DNA from: Gammaproteobacteria bacterium 50_400_T64
GTDB taxonomy: Bacteria > Pseudomonadota > Gammaproteobacteria > Pseudomonadales > Porticoccaceae
NCBI GenBank assembly: GCA_002162755.1
Contig: MAAS01000029.1
Coordinates: forward strand, 285,033 to 349,032
DNA: 64,000 bases
Reading direction: 5' to 3'
Shown here: one piece after another, positions 7,729 to 16,185 of the stretch
How positions within the stretch are numbered: the first letter of the stretch is position 1
How the letters are laid out: every line of letters starts with the position of its first letter
The notes under the pieces: generated by a model
Told to the model about the DNA's origin: nothing
Database searches by the model: none
Seen by the model: only the letters and a program-made list of their open reading frames with translations
Made by a program: the position numbers and the translations under genes

Positions 7729-9465
7729 TTAAGGATAAAACGGATAGACCATGGGGATTGTGATGAGTGCAATGGTCGAATAAAGCAGGGAAATCGGCAG
7801 GCCTGTTTTTAAATAATCGAGCAGTTGATAGTTGCCTGCACTGTAGACCATCAGGTTGGTTTGGTAGCCGTGGGGCGATATAAAGCTGGCACTGGCACCG
7901 AAAGCGACGGCCATAATAAAGGGCATGGGGTCGGTTTGATATTGGCTGGCCATACTGAGGGCGATGGGGAAGACGAGTACGGCGGCAGCATTATTGGTGA
8001 CCATCTCGGTGAGCAGCAGGGTGAGTATGAAGCAGGCGATGAGGGCCGGGTAGGCACCCTGTGTACCCGGTGCGCTGAGAATAAAGTCTGCGAGTAAGCT
8101 GGCGACACCGGAGTCCTGCATAACTTGTGCAAACCCCAGGGCAGCGCCAATAACGATGATCAGTTCAAAAGGGAAGTGACGGCGTATTTCATTGACGCTG
8201 AGCAGTTTGCTGATGATGAGGCCGCCGAGCATGACTAGCAGGCCTTTAAACAACGGAAGTATGGCGAGGGCGGAGAGGGCAATAACGGCAATAAAACTGG
8301 CAATAATGGTGTATTCAGTTTGTGCCGGCAGATGTTCTCGAGTGTTGACGCCGCCGAGTACGATGAAGTTACGTGGCAGGTTGTGGCGCGAGTGGAAGTC
8401 GTGTCCCGTCGCCAGTACGAGGCTGTCACCGGATTGCAGCTTTATTTTGCCGAGTCCCCCGGCGAGACGTTGATCTCCACGCCGTACGGCGACCACGGCG
8501 GCGTCAAACATAGCGCGAAAATTCACTTCTCGCAGGGGGCGGCCGGTGATAGTGGCGTTGTGGCTGACGACAACTTCACTCAGATTTCTGCTGAGGTTAG
8601 TTTGGTCATCATCAAATATGCTCAAGCCTTTAAATTGATTGAGGGTTTGAATGTTTTCAATATCACCGGCGAAAATTAATAGGTCTCCTGCTTCGATAAT
8701 CTCCTCTGGCGAAACCGGGCTAATGACGTGTTTGTCGCGGATGATTTCAACGAGAAAGAGATCAACTAAATTACGGAAGCCATTGTCGAGTAGTGAGTTG
8801 CCAATCAGCGGTGAATCGTCCTGTACTTTTGCTTCAAGAAAGTAGGTTTTGCTCTCTGTGCTATCTACGGCCCGGCTTGGTAAAACACGGGGGGCAATCA
8901 GCAGCAGCAAAACCATACAGCCGATAAAAATAGGCAGGCCGATGGCGGTGAAATCGAACATGGACAGTGGCGGCAGGCCATTTTCAATCACCAGACCGTT
9001 GAGCACAAGGTTGGTTGATGTGCCGACGAGGGTAAGTGTTCCTCCCCAAATTGAGGCGTAGGACAAAGGGATAAGTAGCCGTGAAGGAGGTAGTTGGCTT
9101 TGGTTTTTGACGGCGCTCATAAACGAGGCGACGACAGCGGTATTGTTACTGACGGATGAAACGAGCCCGGCGGTGAGCCCAAGTTTGAGCAGGGCGCGGT
9201 GGTAGCTGCCGCTGAGTACCTTCTGCCCAAGCCGTGTGAAAAGTTGTGTTTTCTCGATAGCGAGAACCAGAGTGATCAGTAATACGAGCGTGGCCAGGGC
9301 TTCGTTGGTGTAGTGTTTTAACGCGTCACCCAAGCTAATCATATCCAATAGATAGAGCAGAGAAATGGCACCGCTAAACAGGAATACGGGGCGAATACGT
9401 GTTGCCGCCAGGCCGATAATAATGCCCGCCAGGCAAAGCGTAACAATAAGTTGTTCCTGATTCAT
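7729..9465 (-). CDS. SLC13-type permease with two TrkA-C domains
   Basis: 578-aa inner-membrane protein with two blocks of membrane helices (about 1-200 and 385-575), each carrying the family signature (VSNNTAVVASFM and VTNNAAAVLVFP). Between them are two RCK/TrkA-C-like domains (about 210-280 and 300-365, SPLIGNSLLD... and ITGRPLREVNF...). This is the layout of SLC13/DASS-like carriers of the sulfate or dicarboxylate type, as in SAC1-like proteins. The substrate cannot be told from sequence. It is the first chromosomal gene beside tRNA-Arg and is transcribed alone on the minus strand. Confidence 0.85.
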   Translation of the reverse strand: MNQEQLIVTLCLAGIIIGLAATRIRPVFLFSGAISLLYLLDMISLGDALKHYTNEALATLVLLITLVLAIEKTQLFTRLGQKVLSGSYHRALLKLGLTAGLVSSVSNNTAVVASFMSAVKNQSQLPPSRLLIPLSYASIWGGTLTLVGTSTNLVLNGLVIENGLPPLSMFDFTAIGLPIFIGCMVLLLLIAPRVLPSRAVDSTESKTYFLEAKVQDDSPLIGNSLLDNGFRNLVDLFLVEIIRDKHVISPVSPEEIIEAGDLLIFAGDIENIQTLNQFKGLSIFDDDQTNLSRNLSEVVVSHNATITGRPLREVNFRAMFDAAVVAVRRGDQRLAGGLGKIKLQSGDSLVLATGHDFHSRHNLPRNFIVLGGVNTREHLPAQTEYTIIASFIAVIALSALAILPLFKGLLVMLGGLIISKLLSVNEIRRHFPFELIIVIGAALGFAQVMQDSGVASLLADFILSAPGTQGAYPALIACFILTLLLTEMVTNNAAAVLVFPIALSMASQYQTDPMPFIMAVAFGASASFISPHGYQTNLMVYSAGNYQLLDYLKTGLPISLLYSTIALITIPMVYPFYP

Positions 9466-9611
9466 TCCTGTATCCCTACAAAGAAAAAGGGCTGGAGCCC
9501 CGGTGTTTTCTTAAACGGTGTTTGCCATGAGAAATATCTCAGCAAGGGGTGTTTTCTCGTCGAGGAAGGTGAATTAAGGATGAGCCGTACCATGCCGAGT
9601 AAGAGGCTTGT

Positions 9612-10403
9612 TTACTCGAACATATCGGGCTGTTCCTTAACGATAACGTCGTAGAGGGATTGAAAGGCAAATTTGCCTGACTCTTCTTTACCAACGGTTT
9701 GATAGGTGAGTCGTGCGATATCGGGGCGTATTAATTTGGGTGTGCCCGCAGCTTCGGCCAATAATTGAGCCTGGCAGTTGCGTTCCATTGTAATAAACCA
9801 CCAGGCGGCGGCGTCGACGCTACCAGCAACCGTGAGCAAGCCGTGGTTTTGCAGGATGCAGGCTTTGTTCTGGCCGAGGGCTGAAACAATGCGTTTGCCT
9901 TCGTTCATGTCTAAAACCACGCCGGTAAAATCATCGAATAAGGTGTGGTCTTCATAAAAAGCGCAGGAGTCCTGAGTGATAGGGTCGAGTTTTTTACCCA
10001 GGGTTGACCAGCTTTTACCGTAGATGGAGTGAGCGTGAGCAGCGGCGATAACATCTGGGCGAGCTGCGTGAATACTGCCGTGAATGGTAAATGCGGCACC
10101 GTTTAGCAGGCCGTCGCCTTCGATAATTTCACCGTGGTGATCGACGAGGAGTAGCTGTGACATTTTTATTTGTTTGAAGGAAACACCAAAAGGATTAACC
10201 CAAAAACGGTCGGGGTACTCGGGATCGCGTACGGTGATATGGCCAGCGGCACCCTCGTCAAAACCCAATTTACCAAACAGGCGAAAAGCGGCGGTTAAGC
10301 GTTGTTTGCGGTGTAAGCGTTCGGCTTCAACAGATTCAAATTTCGTCGCTTGCTGGTCGTAGCCCTGCTGGGTCATAACAATTGAGTTGACAGTGTTGCT
10401 CAT
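9612..10403 (-). CDS. Class II aldolase/adducin family protein
   Basis: 263 aa. The family core is clear: GFDEGAAGHITVRDPEYPDRFWVNPFG near residues 49-75, the metal-binding HAHS motif (AAHAHSIYGK) near 123 and the third ligand in QNHGLL near 190. Class II aldolases of the fuculose-phosphate aldolase/adducin superfamily are zinc enzymes cleaving sugar phosphates, but this branch (with a long N-terminal extension and a C-terminal helix) is common in marine bacteria with unknown substrate. No sugar-pathway neighbours are present, so the substrate remains open. Confidence 0.85.
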   Translation of the reverse strand: MSNTVNSIVMTQQGYDQQATKFESVEAERLHRKQRLTAAFRLFGKLGFDEGAAGHITVRDPEYPDRFWVNPFGVSFKQIKMSQLLLVDHHGEIIEGDGLLNGAAFTIHGSIHAARPDVIAAAHAHSIYGKSWSTLGKKLDPITQDSCAFYEDHTLFDDFTGVVLDMNEGKRIVSALGQNKACILQNHGLLTVAGSVDAAAWWFITMERNCQAQLLAEAAGTPKLIRPDIARLTYQTVGKEESGKFAFQSLYDVIVKEQPDMFE

Positions 10404-10609
10404 GCTGAGCGCCTCATCTTCTGCTGGTTTTCGAGATTTATTCTTGTGTAGTGCTAGAGCTTAGCATTAGAGAGGCGCTGAAAATAGACAGGGTTTAACG
10501 CGTATTCTATCTGTTACCGCAGTGCTGGTAGAATGTAATACAAATGAAAGAGCGTTCACCGTTGCTTGATGGTGCTGTTACTGAACTATATGGGGTTATA
10601 AAGATAGCA

Positions 10610-11338
10610 ATGCGAACATTCTGTGCTTACAGTGGCTCAATTAAGCACTTACTAAATACAAGAGCGCTAGGCCTTTGGATAGCTCTGATACTTATGCTGG
10701 TGCCAATATTTGCGGCTGCCCATAATATCTCTGGTGACAATGCACGCTTTGTGGAAGGCCTCGAAGGCCCAGCCGTTATCCCGTATATGTATCTCGGTGC
10801 CAAACATATGGTGACTGGGTACGACCATTTGTTGTACTTGGTTGGGGTGGTGTTTTTTCTGCAACGGCTGAAGGACGTCCTTCTCTACGTTAGTCTTTTT
10901 ACACTGGGCCATAGTATTACCCTGATGGGAGGGGTAATACTTGAGTGGAACGTTAATGCTTATTTAATTGACGCTATCATCGGGCTTTCCGTAGCTTATA
11001 AAGCCTTTGAAAATATTAATGGCTTTAAACAGGTCTTTGGATTTCAGTTGAACGCGAGGCTTGCAGTGTTGGTTTTTGGTTTATTTCACGGGCTGGGCCT
11101 AGCGACGAAATTACAGGATTTATCGCTATCGGCAGATAGTCTAGTGGTTAATATGCTGAGTTTTAATGTTGGGGTAGAGATTGGTCAGGCCATTGCATTG
11201 ACCTGTATCGTGTTAGTGCTGAGTCAATGGCGGCATCGCAGTAGCTTTAGTCTGCAGGCATTTGTGGCGAATACGATATTGATGAGCCTGGGCTTTATGC
11301 TAGCGGGTGTTCAGCTCTCCGCCTATTTATGGGCTTGA
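10610..11338 (+). CDS. HupE/UreJ family membrane protein
   Basis: About 242 aa from the ATG at 10610; an upstream in-frame ATG at 10544 would add 22 residues. I prefer the later start because a TAGAAT -10-like box at 10529-10534 nearly abuts the first ATG and a signal-like N-terminus follows the second. After the signal peptide, GAKHMVTGYDHLLYLVGVVFFL is the HupE/UreJ_2 signature. Six membrane helices follow, with His residues in TLGHSIT and FGLFHGLGLA. HupE proteins are linked to nickel or other metal transport, but no urease or hydrogenase genes lie here, so the metal is unknown. The next gene follows 47 bp downstream. Confidence 0.8.
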   Translation: MRTFCAYSGSIKHLLNTRALGLWIALILMLVPIFAAAHNISGDNARFVEGLEGPAVIPYMYLGAKHMVTGYDHLLYLVGVVFFLQRLKDVLLYVSLFTLGHSITLMGGVILEWNVNAYLIDAIIGLSVAYKAFENINGFKQVFGFQLNARLAVLVFGLFHGLGLATKLQDLSLSADSLVVNMLSFNVGVEIGQAIALTCIVLVLSQWRHRSSFSLQAFVANTILMSLGFMLAGVQLSAYLWA

Positions 11339-11385
11339 GATTAAGCGTTATGGGCCTGAGATTAAGAAATTAGAGAGACGTCGTT

Positions 11386-11982
11386 ATGAATACAAGTGTG
11401 CCGGAAGTAGTGGTTTTTCAAACGAGTAAGCGGAGGATTTTAATCGCTACTTTGTTGGCCCTGGTTCTGGCTGTCGCCACTTTAGTCGCGTTTATTCTAC
11501 CCGCTGAGTTTAATAAAGACCCACTTGGGGTGGGGGAAGTTTTGGGTATTTCTGGCTTGTCGAAGCCGGCTGCTATGAGTGCTAAAACAGTACATAAAGA
11601 GGCGAGTGCCTTTTACGAAAATAGTGCTTCGTTCCAGTTGATGCCTTTTGAGTTTGTGGAATATAAATACCAGCTCAGCAAAGGTAGTGGCATGCTTTAT
11701 AGCTGGACTGTCAGTAAAGCCAGAGTGGGTGGGGCTAGCCCCGTTTCTTTTGATTTTCATGGTGAGTCCCATGAGCTTGAGGGCTATGTGGAGAGTTATA
11801 GTCTGGGTGAGGGTGATCATGAAAATGGTACGTTTATAGCGCCGTTTAACGGTATTCATGGTTGGTTTTGGGCGAACCATGGCTCAGAGACGGTGACTGT
11901 GACCTTAAATACGACAGGATTTTATTCGGAGAGTTTCGAGTTTAGAGATGGCTTTATGATAAAGCAGGCGTTGCCGAAATAA
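11386..11982 (+). CDS. Membrane-anchored periplasmic protein paired with HupE/UreJ
   Basis: 198 aa. One N-terminal membrane helix (RILIATLLALVLAVATLVAFIL) leads to a periplasmic domain of ~150 residues. That domain has a beta-rich pattern (MLYSWTVSK, VSFDFHGESH, NGIHGWFWANHGSETVTVTLNTTGFY). Similar proteins are often annotated only as 'transmembrane anchor protein'. Co-orientation and the short gap to the HupE/UreJ gene suggest joint function. His-rich stretches (DFHGESHELE, GDHENG, GIHGWFWANHG) could bind metal; that is inference. Confidence 0.75.
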   Translation: MNTSVPEVVVFQTSKRRILIATLLALVLAVATLVAFILPAEFNKDPLGVGEVLGISGLSKPAAMSAKTVHKEASAFYENSASFQLMPFEFVEYKYQLSKGSGMLYSWTVSKARVGGASPVSFDFHGESHELEGYVESYSLGEGDHENGTFIAPFNGIHGWFWANHGSETVTVTLNTTGFYSESFEFRDGFMIKQALPK

Positions 11983-12019
11983 AGAGGGTATTGAGTGATA
12001 GATTGAATGGGGGTGGAAA

Positions 12020-12053
12020 CTGATCAAATTACACAGAGGTGTAATTTGATCAG
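12020..12053. terminator. Perfect 15-bp hairpin between convergent genes
   Basis: CTGATCAAATTACAC (12020-12034), loop AGAG, GTGTAATTTGATCAG (12039-12053). It lies between the ends of two convergent genes and probably terminates both, though there is no long T tract. Confidence 0.6.
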
Positions 12054-12068
12054 ATGTGAAATTCCTGA

Positions 12069-12563
12069 TTACAGAATATCTTGCGCGCCATCGCCGCGAA
12101 CATAAACCGAGTGGCAAGCTTTGCAAACGCGGTAAATTTGACCACCCGCATCAAACAGTGCATCGGAGTCCTGGTTTTTGGCGGCTTCCTGGGCGAGTAA
12201 GCCTGCATCGACAAGACCTTGTGCAATACTCTGCCAGCCCTGATCGTCGACCGCCCGGCTGGGCATTAGCAGTAAGTTACCACTTGCCGCCACTACAGCC
12301 GCGCTATGCTCAACGGCGAGCCAGCCTTCGTCTGTAGTCGGGGCAAGTTCACGAGTACCCGCAGCTGTAATGATGCTGCCTGCTGAATCCCAAATACCAA
12401 AAGCAGCGGGATCCACTACCCATTTCATAATGTGCTTAACATCTCCGCTAGGCTTGAAAGGGTTAACTCCTGCTTGCGCCGCTTGCGTCGAGGCTTGCTC
12501 TGATGGGCTACAGCCTACCAGCGCAAGTAAAAGCGAAGCGAGTACGAGTTTTGAATGCATCAT
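12069..12563 (-). CDS. Exported lipoprotein with a C-terminal CxxCH haem motif
   Basis: 164 aa. A lipobox ends the signal peptide (LLALVGC, Cys at about residue 18), so the mature protein should be membrane-anchored. Near the C-terminus VCKACHSVY supplies one c-type haem motif, placed as in cytochrome c-prime-like four-helix proteins. A Met in HIMKWVVDP or LLLMPSR could be an axial ligand. It is likely co-transcribed with the DUF6152 gene upstream (27 bp apart). A role in electron transfer for the neighbouring exported proteins is inferred from context. Confidence 0.75.
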   Translation of the reverse strand: MMHSKLVLASLLLALVGCSPSEQASTQAAQAGVNPFKPSGDVKHIMKWVVDPAAFGIWDSAGSIITAAGTRELAPTTDEGWLAVEHSAAVVAASGNLLLMPSRAVDDQGWQSIAQGLVDAGLLAQEAAKNQDSDALFDAGGQIYRVCKACHSVYVRGDGAQDIL

Positions 12564-12590
12564 ATAAGCACGTGTCTCTTTAGTTGCTGC

Positions 12591-13010
12591 TTACTTGTCC
12601 GCACCATCTTCTGGTGCGCCAGTACCGGATGATCCCATGAACATTTTCTTACCGTTGGCCAGGGTGATGTTACGACCATTGGCGCTGTTAGTGCGATCTT
12701 TAGCCCAGTAGCCTTCAACGACAATTTCTGTGCCGATGGCGATAGAGCGCTTGTTAATGCCTCTGCGCAGCAAGGTGTTTGGGGTGCCGCCTTCGATTCT
12801 CCATGCTTCTTTGGTGCCATCGGCTTTAGTAACTTCAATGTGGAACCAGGCGTGAGGGTTTACCCATTCAATTGTGGTGACATTGCCGCTTAAAGTCAGC
12901 GGTGCATTGGCATCAAACTCGGCGCCAAAGGCGTGGTGAGCATAGGATTGTGCTGAGACTAAAGAGCCCAGTGCTAATCCGGCAACAGTAGCAATTTTTT
13001 TAAAAGACAT
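12591..13010 (-). CDS. DUF6152 family exported protein
   Basis: 139 aa with a cleavable signal peptide (SAQSYA-HHAFGAEF). The mature part begins with HHAFGAEFD and contains the family core: LSGNVTTIEWVNPHAWFHIEV, WRIEGGTPNTLLRRG, IVVEGYWAKD and GRNITLANG. The fold is probably a small beta barrel, OB-like. The biochemical function of DUF6152 is unknown. It is commonly found beside the exported family seen at 13079 and 16186, as here. Confidence 0.85.
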   Translation of the reverse strand: MSFKKIATVAGLALGSLVSAQSYAHHAFGAEFDANAPLTLSGNVTTIEWVNPHAWFHIEVTKADGTKEAWRIEGGTPNTLLRRGINKRSIAIGTEIVVEGYWAKDRTNSANGRNITLANGKKMFMGSSGTGAPEDGADK

Positions 13011-13078
13011 AAGAGTGACCTCGGGTTACAAAATTATTAAATACTGATCAAGTAAGTTATTCGTGTCTCGCCTAATTA

Positions 13079-13930
13079 TTAGTCGAGGGGCTTGGCGCGC
13101 AATTCTCCGTAGAGCAATTCTTCAACAAACTCAACGCATTTAAAGTCGAGTATTTGTACGTTGGCTTCCATGCGACGGTATAGAGGCATGCTGATTTTCC
13201 AAGGCTTGGTATAAGTTTTTGGATCTGTCAGCGTGGCTTCATATTGAATGTGGTTGGGGCTAATCAACGTGTAACGCTCGACGACATGTAGCTGGTCGCT
13301 GTGGTGGTTGCCTGAGCGGTCGAGCCAGGTTTTTGGGCTTAAGCCTGTCACGTCTACAACCAAAGTGTCGCCATCCCAGGATGCAACAGATTGCCCCATC
13401 CAGCTATCAACAGGGGCTGGGCCGGGATCTTTCATGAAAATGTCTCTATCTGCACCGGCGTACTGGTAGGTAATAAAGACAGAGTCATCGCCCTGGAATA
13501 TTTGAAAGGGCTGTGGCATATAGGTTGCCCGTGGCACACCGGGAAGGTAACACTTGATCTCCGGGTCACGCTCGAGCCAATGGCGCTGGTTTTCTTTCTT
13601 AACGGCCAGTGCTTCTACTGTATAGGGAATTTTGCCGCCTTCAACAACGCCCAGGCTTGGGGGTACTGCCCCTACAGCGCCTATTTTTACTGTCTCTTTT
13701 GCAGGGATGGGGCCAGCAGGGCCGTCACGAAGGGCCATAGAAGGCCGAGCCATGTGCATTTCAATATCGTAATTGGCTTCGTTCATGGCCTGCCAAATGC
13801 CATTGAAGTCAGGATGGATGCCATCAGCGGCACGCGGTGCTTTATAAGCACTGTCTGCCGCAAGAATGCCAGTAGATAAGACGGACAGTACTGAGAGCAG
13901 AGTTATTTTCCGCATAGAATTAAAGTTCAC
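13079..13930 (-). CDS. Exported protein of unknown function, paralogue of the 16.2-kb gene
   Basis: 283 aa with a signal peptide (LSTGILA-ADS). Blocks shared with the protein at 16186-17268 are PDFNGIW (residues ~40), WDGDTLVVDVTG (~185), VVERYTL..., TDPKTYTKPW (~240) and a C-terminal Cys-x-Glu (KCVEF). Start is GTG at 13930, with GGGAAG upstream; an ATG five codons later is possible. This family is abundant in marine gammaproteobacteria and often sits with DUF6152. No enzymatic activity is established to my knowledge. It probably forms one transcription unit with the two genes downstream. Confidence 0.75.
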   Translation of the reverse strand: MNFNSMRKITLLSVLSVLSTGILAADSAYKAPRAADGIHPDFNGIWQAMNEANYDIEMHMARPSMALRDGPAGPIPAKETVKIGAVGAVPPSLGVVEGGKIPYTVEALAVKKENQRHWLERDPEIKCYLPGVPRATYMPQPFQIFQGDDSVFITYQYAGADRDIFMKDPGPAPVDSWMGQSVASWDGDTLVVDVTGLSPKTWLDRSGNHHSDQLHVVERYTLISPNHIQYEATLTDPKTYTKPWKISMPLYRRMEANVQILDFKCVEFVEELLYGELRAKPLD

Positions 13931-14169
13931 AAGTTAAGCTTCCCATAGTTTTTATCGAATAACCAAGCATAACCCACCTAAGGCGCACATGGGAAGTAAG
14001 CAGCTGTATCCAGGTATAAGTTGAAGGGTAGATCGTAGGAATCTTTCCTAATGATTGAAGAGACAGCTCACCTGCAATGTTGCTTTCCAGTAAGTTAATT
14101 GCTTTACATCAATTGCGTAATATCAGTTATTTACGTAGTATCGCGCCTCAAAATATTGAGGAAAAAACA

Positions 14170-14745
14170 ATGCTCAACGAGCTTCTTTTTAAATTTGCAA
14201 CATGGCTTGATGGCTTTCAATCGAGTACCAACCTCCATGAAGCCATATATGCCTATGGTTGGGTCGAGGGTACACACGTGCTCACCCTGACACTTTTTCT
14301 CGGTATGTTGCTTGTCATTGACCTGCGTTTACTGGGTGTGGCTTTTAAAGAGCTGCCGGCTTCAACCTTAGTTGAGCGGCTTGATAAACCTATGATGGTA
14401 GGTTTTGTGATTATGTTAATTAGTGGCGCTCTGTTGTTTTATGCCATCCCTGTGCGTTCCACCCAAAGTATTTGGTTTCGAGTTAAAGTTGTTTTCATTC
14501 TCGCTGCGGGCATTAATGCTTTATTGATTCGCAATATGACGCGCGCATCGGATATGAGCTGGGATAACGACCCCGTTCCGCCGAAACGCATACGCGTGGG
14601 TGCGGCCATGTCTCTTGGCCTCTGGATTCTGGTCGTGGCCTCGGGTCGTAACATGGCTTATGACTGGTGGGATTGCCATAAAGAGATGCCGCATTTTATG
14701 TATTGGGCGGCTGGCTGTGTCAATGAATTAGCAGCGTTTGAATAA
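14170..14745 (+). CDS. DUF6644-type membrane protein
   Basis: 191 aa from the ATG at 14170, chosen for its GAGGAAAAAACA ribosome site (an upstream start at 14077 is unlikely). Four or five membrane helices, with conserved-looking His residues in the first (EGTHVLTLTLFLGMLLVIDLRLLG) and an end motif ASGRNMAYDWW. The next gene has the matching AVHILSM...GDLRMLN and AANGRW, so the two are related. The His placement recalls haem-binding membrane cytochromes, but this is not shown. It faces away from the cluster at 12-13.9 kb. Confidence 0.75.
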   Translation: MLNELLFKFATWLDGFQSSTNLHEAIYAYGWVEGTHVLTLTLFLGMLLVIDLRLLGVAFKELPASTLVERLDKPMMVGFVIMLISGALLFYAIPVRSTQSIWFRVKVVFILAAGINALLIRNMTRASDMSWDNDPVPPKRIRVGAAMSLGLWILVVASGRNMAYDWWDCHKEMPHFMYWAAGCVNELAAFE

Positions 14746-14815
14746 GTAGCTTTAGAAGGTTTAAGAGCACGCATTCAGCGAAGAATTTTTAATATAAAGC
14801 CCTAAGGGGAAAAAG

Positions 14816-15322
14816 ATGGATATTGTTTTTATTTTTGAATGGTTAGATGCCTCTTGGTTGTCTGATCTTGCCAGAACATCGGCTGGTTTATTCTCGATGG
14901 TACAGGCAGTACATATACTTAGTATGATTATGCTGTGTGGCATGATCATACTTGGCGACTTGCGTATGCTTAATGTCGTACTTACTGGAGTCCCGTCTGC
15001 GGTTATTATTCAGAATACAAAGAAGTGGATCTATATAGGGCTGGCCGGAATTATCCTCTCCGGTATCTATGAATCCTCTGCCATTGCAATGAAGCTGGCT
15101 ACCAATTCTTTTTTCTGGGCTAAAATGGCCGGCTTGGCTATGGGTATTATATTTATGCTGAGTGTTCGCAGCGCCGTTTATAGTCGAGCTCCTGAAGTGA
15201 TTGGCTCGAATGGCTCGCAGTCTGACCCGGTGGATGCTTGGGTTGTTAAGTTAGTAGCGGTGGCTCATTTGTTTATTTGGTTTAGTGTGGCGGCAAATGG
15301 TCGCTGGATTGGTTTTTCATAG
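14816..15322 (+). CDS. DUF6644-like membrane protein, second copy
   Basis: 168 aa, with AGGGGAAAAAG as ribosome site. Four membrane helices. VQAVHILSMIMLCGMIILGDLRMLN parallels the EGTHVLTLTLFLGM...DLRLLG of the gene before, and the C-terminus AHLFIWFSVAANGRWIGF parallels its ASGRNMAY end. They are thus tandem paralogues 70 bp apart, probably working as a heterodimer. A membrane-bound redox role is a guess from the conserved histidines and the nearby cytochrome-like lipoprotein. Confidence 0.7.
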   Translation: MDIVFIFEWLDASWLSDLARTSAGLFSMVQAVHILSMIMLCGMIILGDLRMLNVVLTGVPSAVIIQNTKKWIYIGLAGIILSGIYESSAIAMKLATNSFFWAKMAGLAMGIIFMLSVRSAVYSRAPEVIGSNGSQSDPVDAWVVKLVAVAHLFIWFSVAANGRWIGFS

Positions 15323-15340
15323 GTTTTGTTGAGAATAATT

Positions 15341-15496
15341 ATGACTACGAATACATTAGGAAAAATTGCAGCACTTTGTTCAGTCGTTATTATTATCGGC
15401 TGGGGTATCTATTGGGGTGTTCAGGTACAGGATACGATGTGCTTACTTGAAGCCTCCGAATCAATAGACATGCCTGAGTGCCTGGAAAATATGTAA
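15341..15496 (+). CDS. Small 51-aa single-helix membrane protein
   Basis: Starts at ATG 15341, 18 bp behind the second DUF6644-type gene with a GAG element before it, and ends TAA at 15494-15496. It has one membrane helix (IAALCSVVIIIGWGIYWGV) and a short tail with two cysteines (DTMCLLEAS...MPECLE). I recognise no family. Position and spacing make it a plausible third component of the membrane operon. Confidence 0.55.
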   Translation: MTTNTLGKIAALCSVVIIIGWGIYWGVQVQDTMCLLEASESIDMPECLENM

Positions 15497-15531
15497 TTAA
15501 TATCGGTGCCTGGGCCCTCCAGGTTTACCTG

Positions 15532-15566
15532 AAATTAGTAGCCAGAAAATTAATGGCTGCTAATTT
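15532..15566 (+). terminator. Hairpin after the DUF6644 operon
   Basis: AAATTAGTAGCCA (15532-15544) pairs with TGGCTGCTAATTT (15554-15566), 13 bp with one G-U pair and a 9-nt loop, 36 bp behind the small gene. The right arm ends in a short T run. Probable operon terminator. Confidence 0.5.
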
Positions 15567-16115
15567 TGGGCCGCTCTACTCAAGGCTTTTGCCCCCTGTC
15601 TGTTTTATCTGTCGTAGAAATCCCTCTTAAAAGAAGCATTTTTTAACCTGGCATAGTCCTTCGTGAAATATTCGACTTTGGGGCTTTTCATATTACTGTC
15701 GTGGTTCGGTGTGCTTCATCCCTTTTTTTTACTTTCCTTGTTCTTCAAAATCACGTCCGTAAATTGACTGAACCATACATATTGGCGCTCTCATACCAGG
15801 CTTTCTACTGTTCGCCTGCCGTGCCGTGTTTGATGACGATTGCTGATGAGTAGAAATTTTACAGAATGCTATAAAGCCTGCCTTAGTTGACGTCCACAGC
15901 TAGTACAGCTTAGTACTGGGCTAAGAAAAATTAATGGCTGGCTGAAGCAAGGGGTGACTTTAGAGGCGAGCCTAGTAAAAGATGAAGGCGTAGGGCGATC
16001 TAATTACGATGGAGGTCGTTAGGCTTTCCAGCTGGATGGAAGGGGCGGCTGGTTTAGGTGTCTAGCTGAAGGGTGTTGGTAAGAATGAACCTAGACAAGC
16101 TTCGGTTGGGGTAAA
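15567..16115. other. Gene-free stretch
   Basis: About 550 bp with no convincing reading frame on either strand, no tRNA-like fold and no repeat I can see. The right part (about 15950-16080) is GC-richer and G-rich on the plus strand, and may be a decayed gene or an RNA, but nothing supports a specific call. Confidence 0.4.
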
Positions 16116-16157
16116 TGCCTGGTCGAATGATAATTCAATTTCTCATTCGACCAGGCA
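16116..16157 (-). terminator. Perfect 15-bp hairpin behind the 364-aa gene
   Basis: TGCCTGGTCGAATGA (16116-16130) and TCATTCGACCAGGCA (16143-16157) pair perfectly across a 12-nt loop. It lies 28 bp downstream of the minus-strand gene ending at 16186 and likely terminates it. There is no strong T tract on either side. Confidence 0.55.
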
Positions 16158-16185
16158 ATAATTAAGAGCTTGCTACAAGTGGTTA

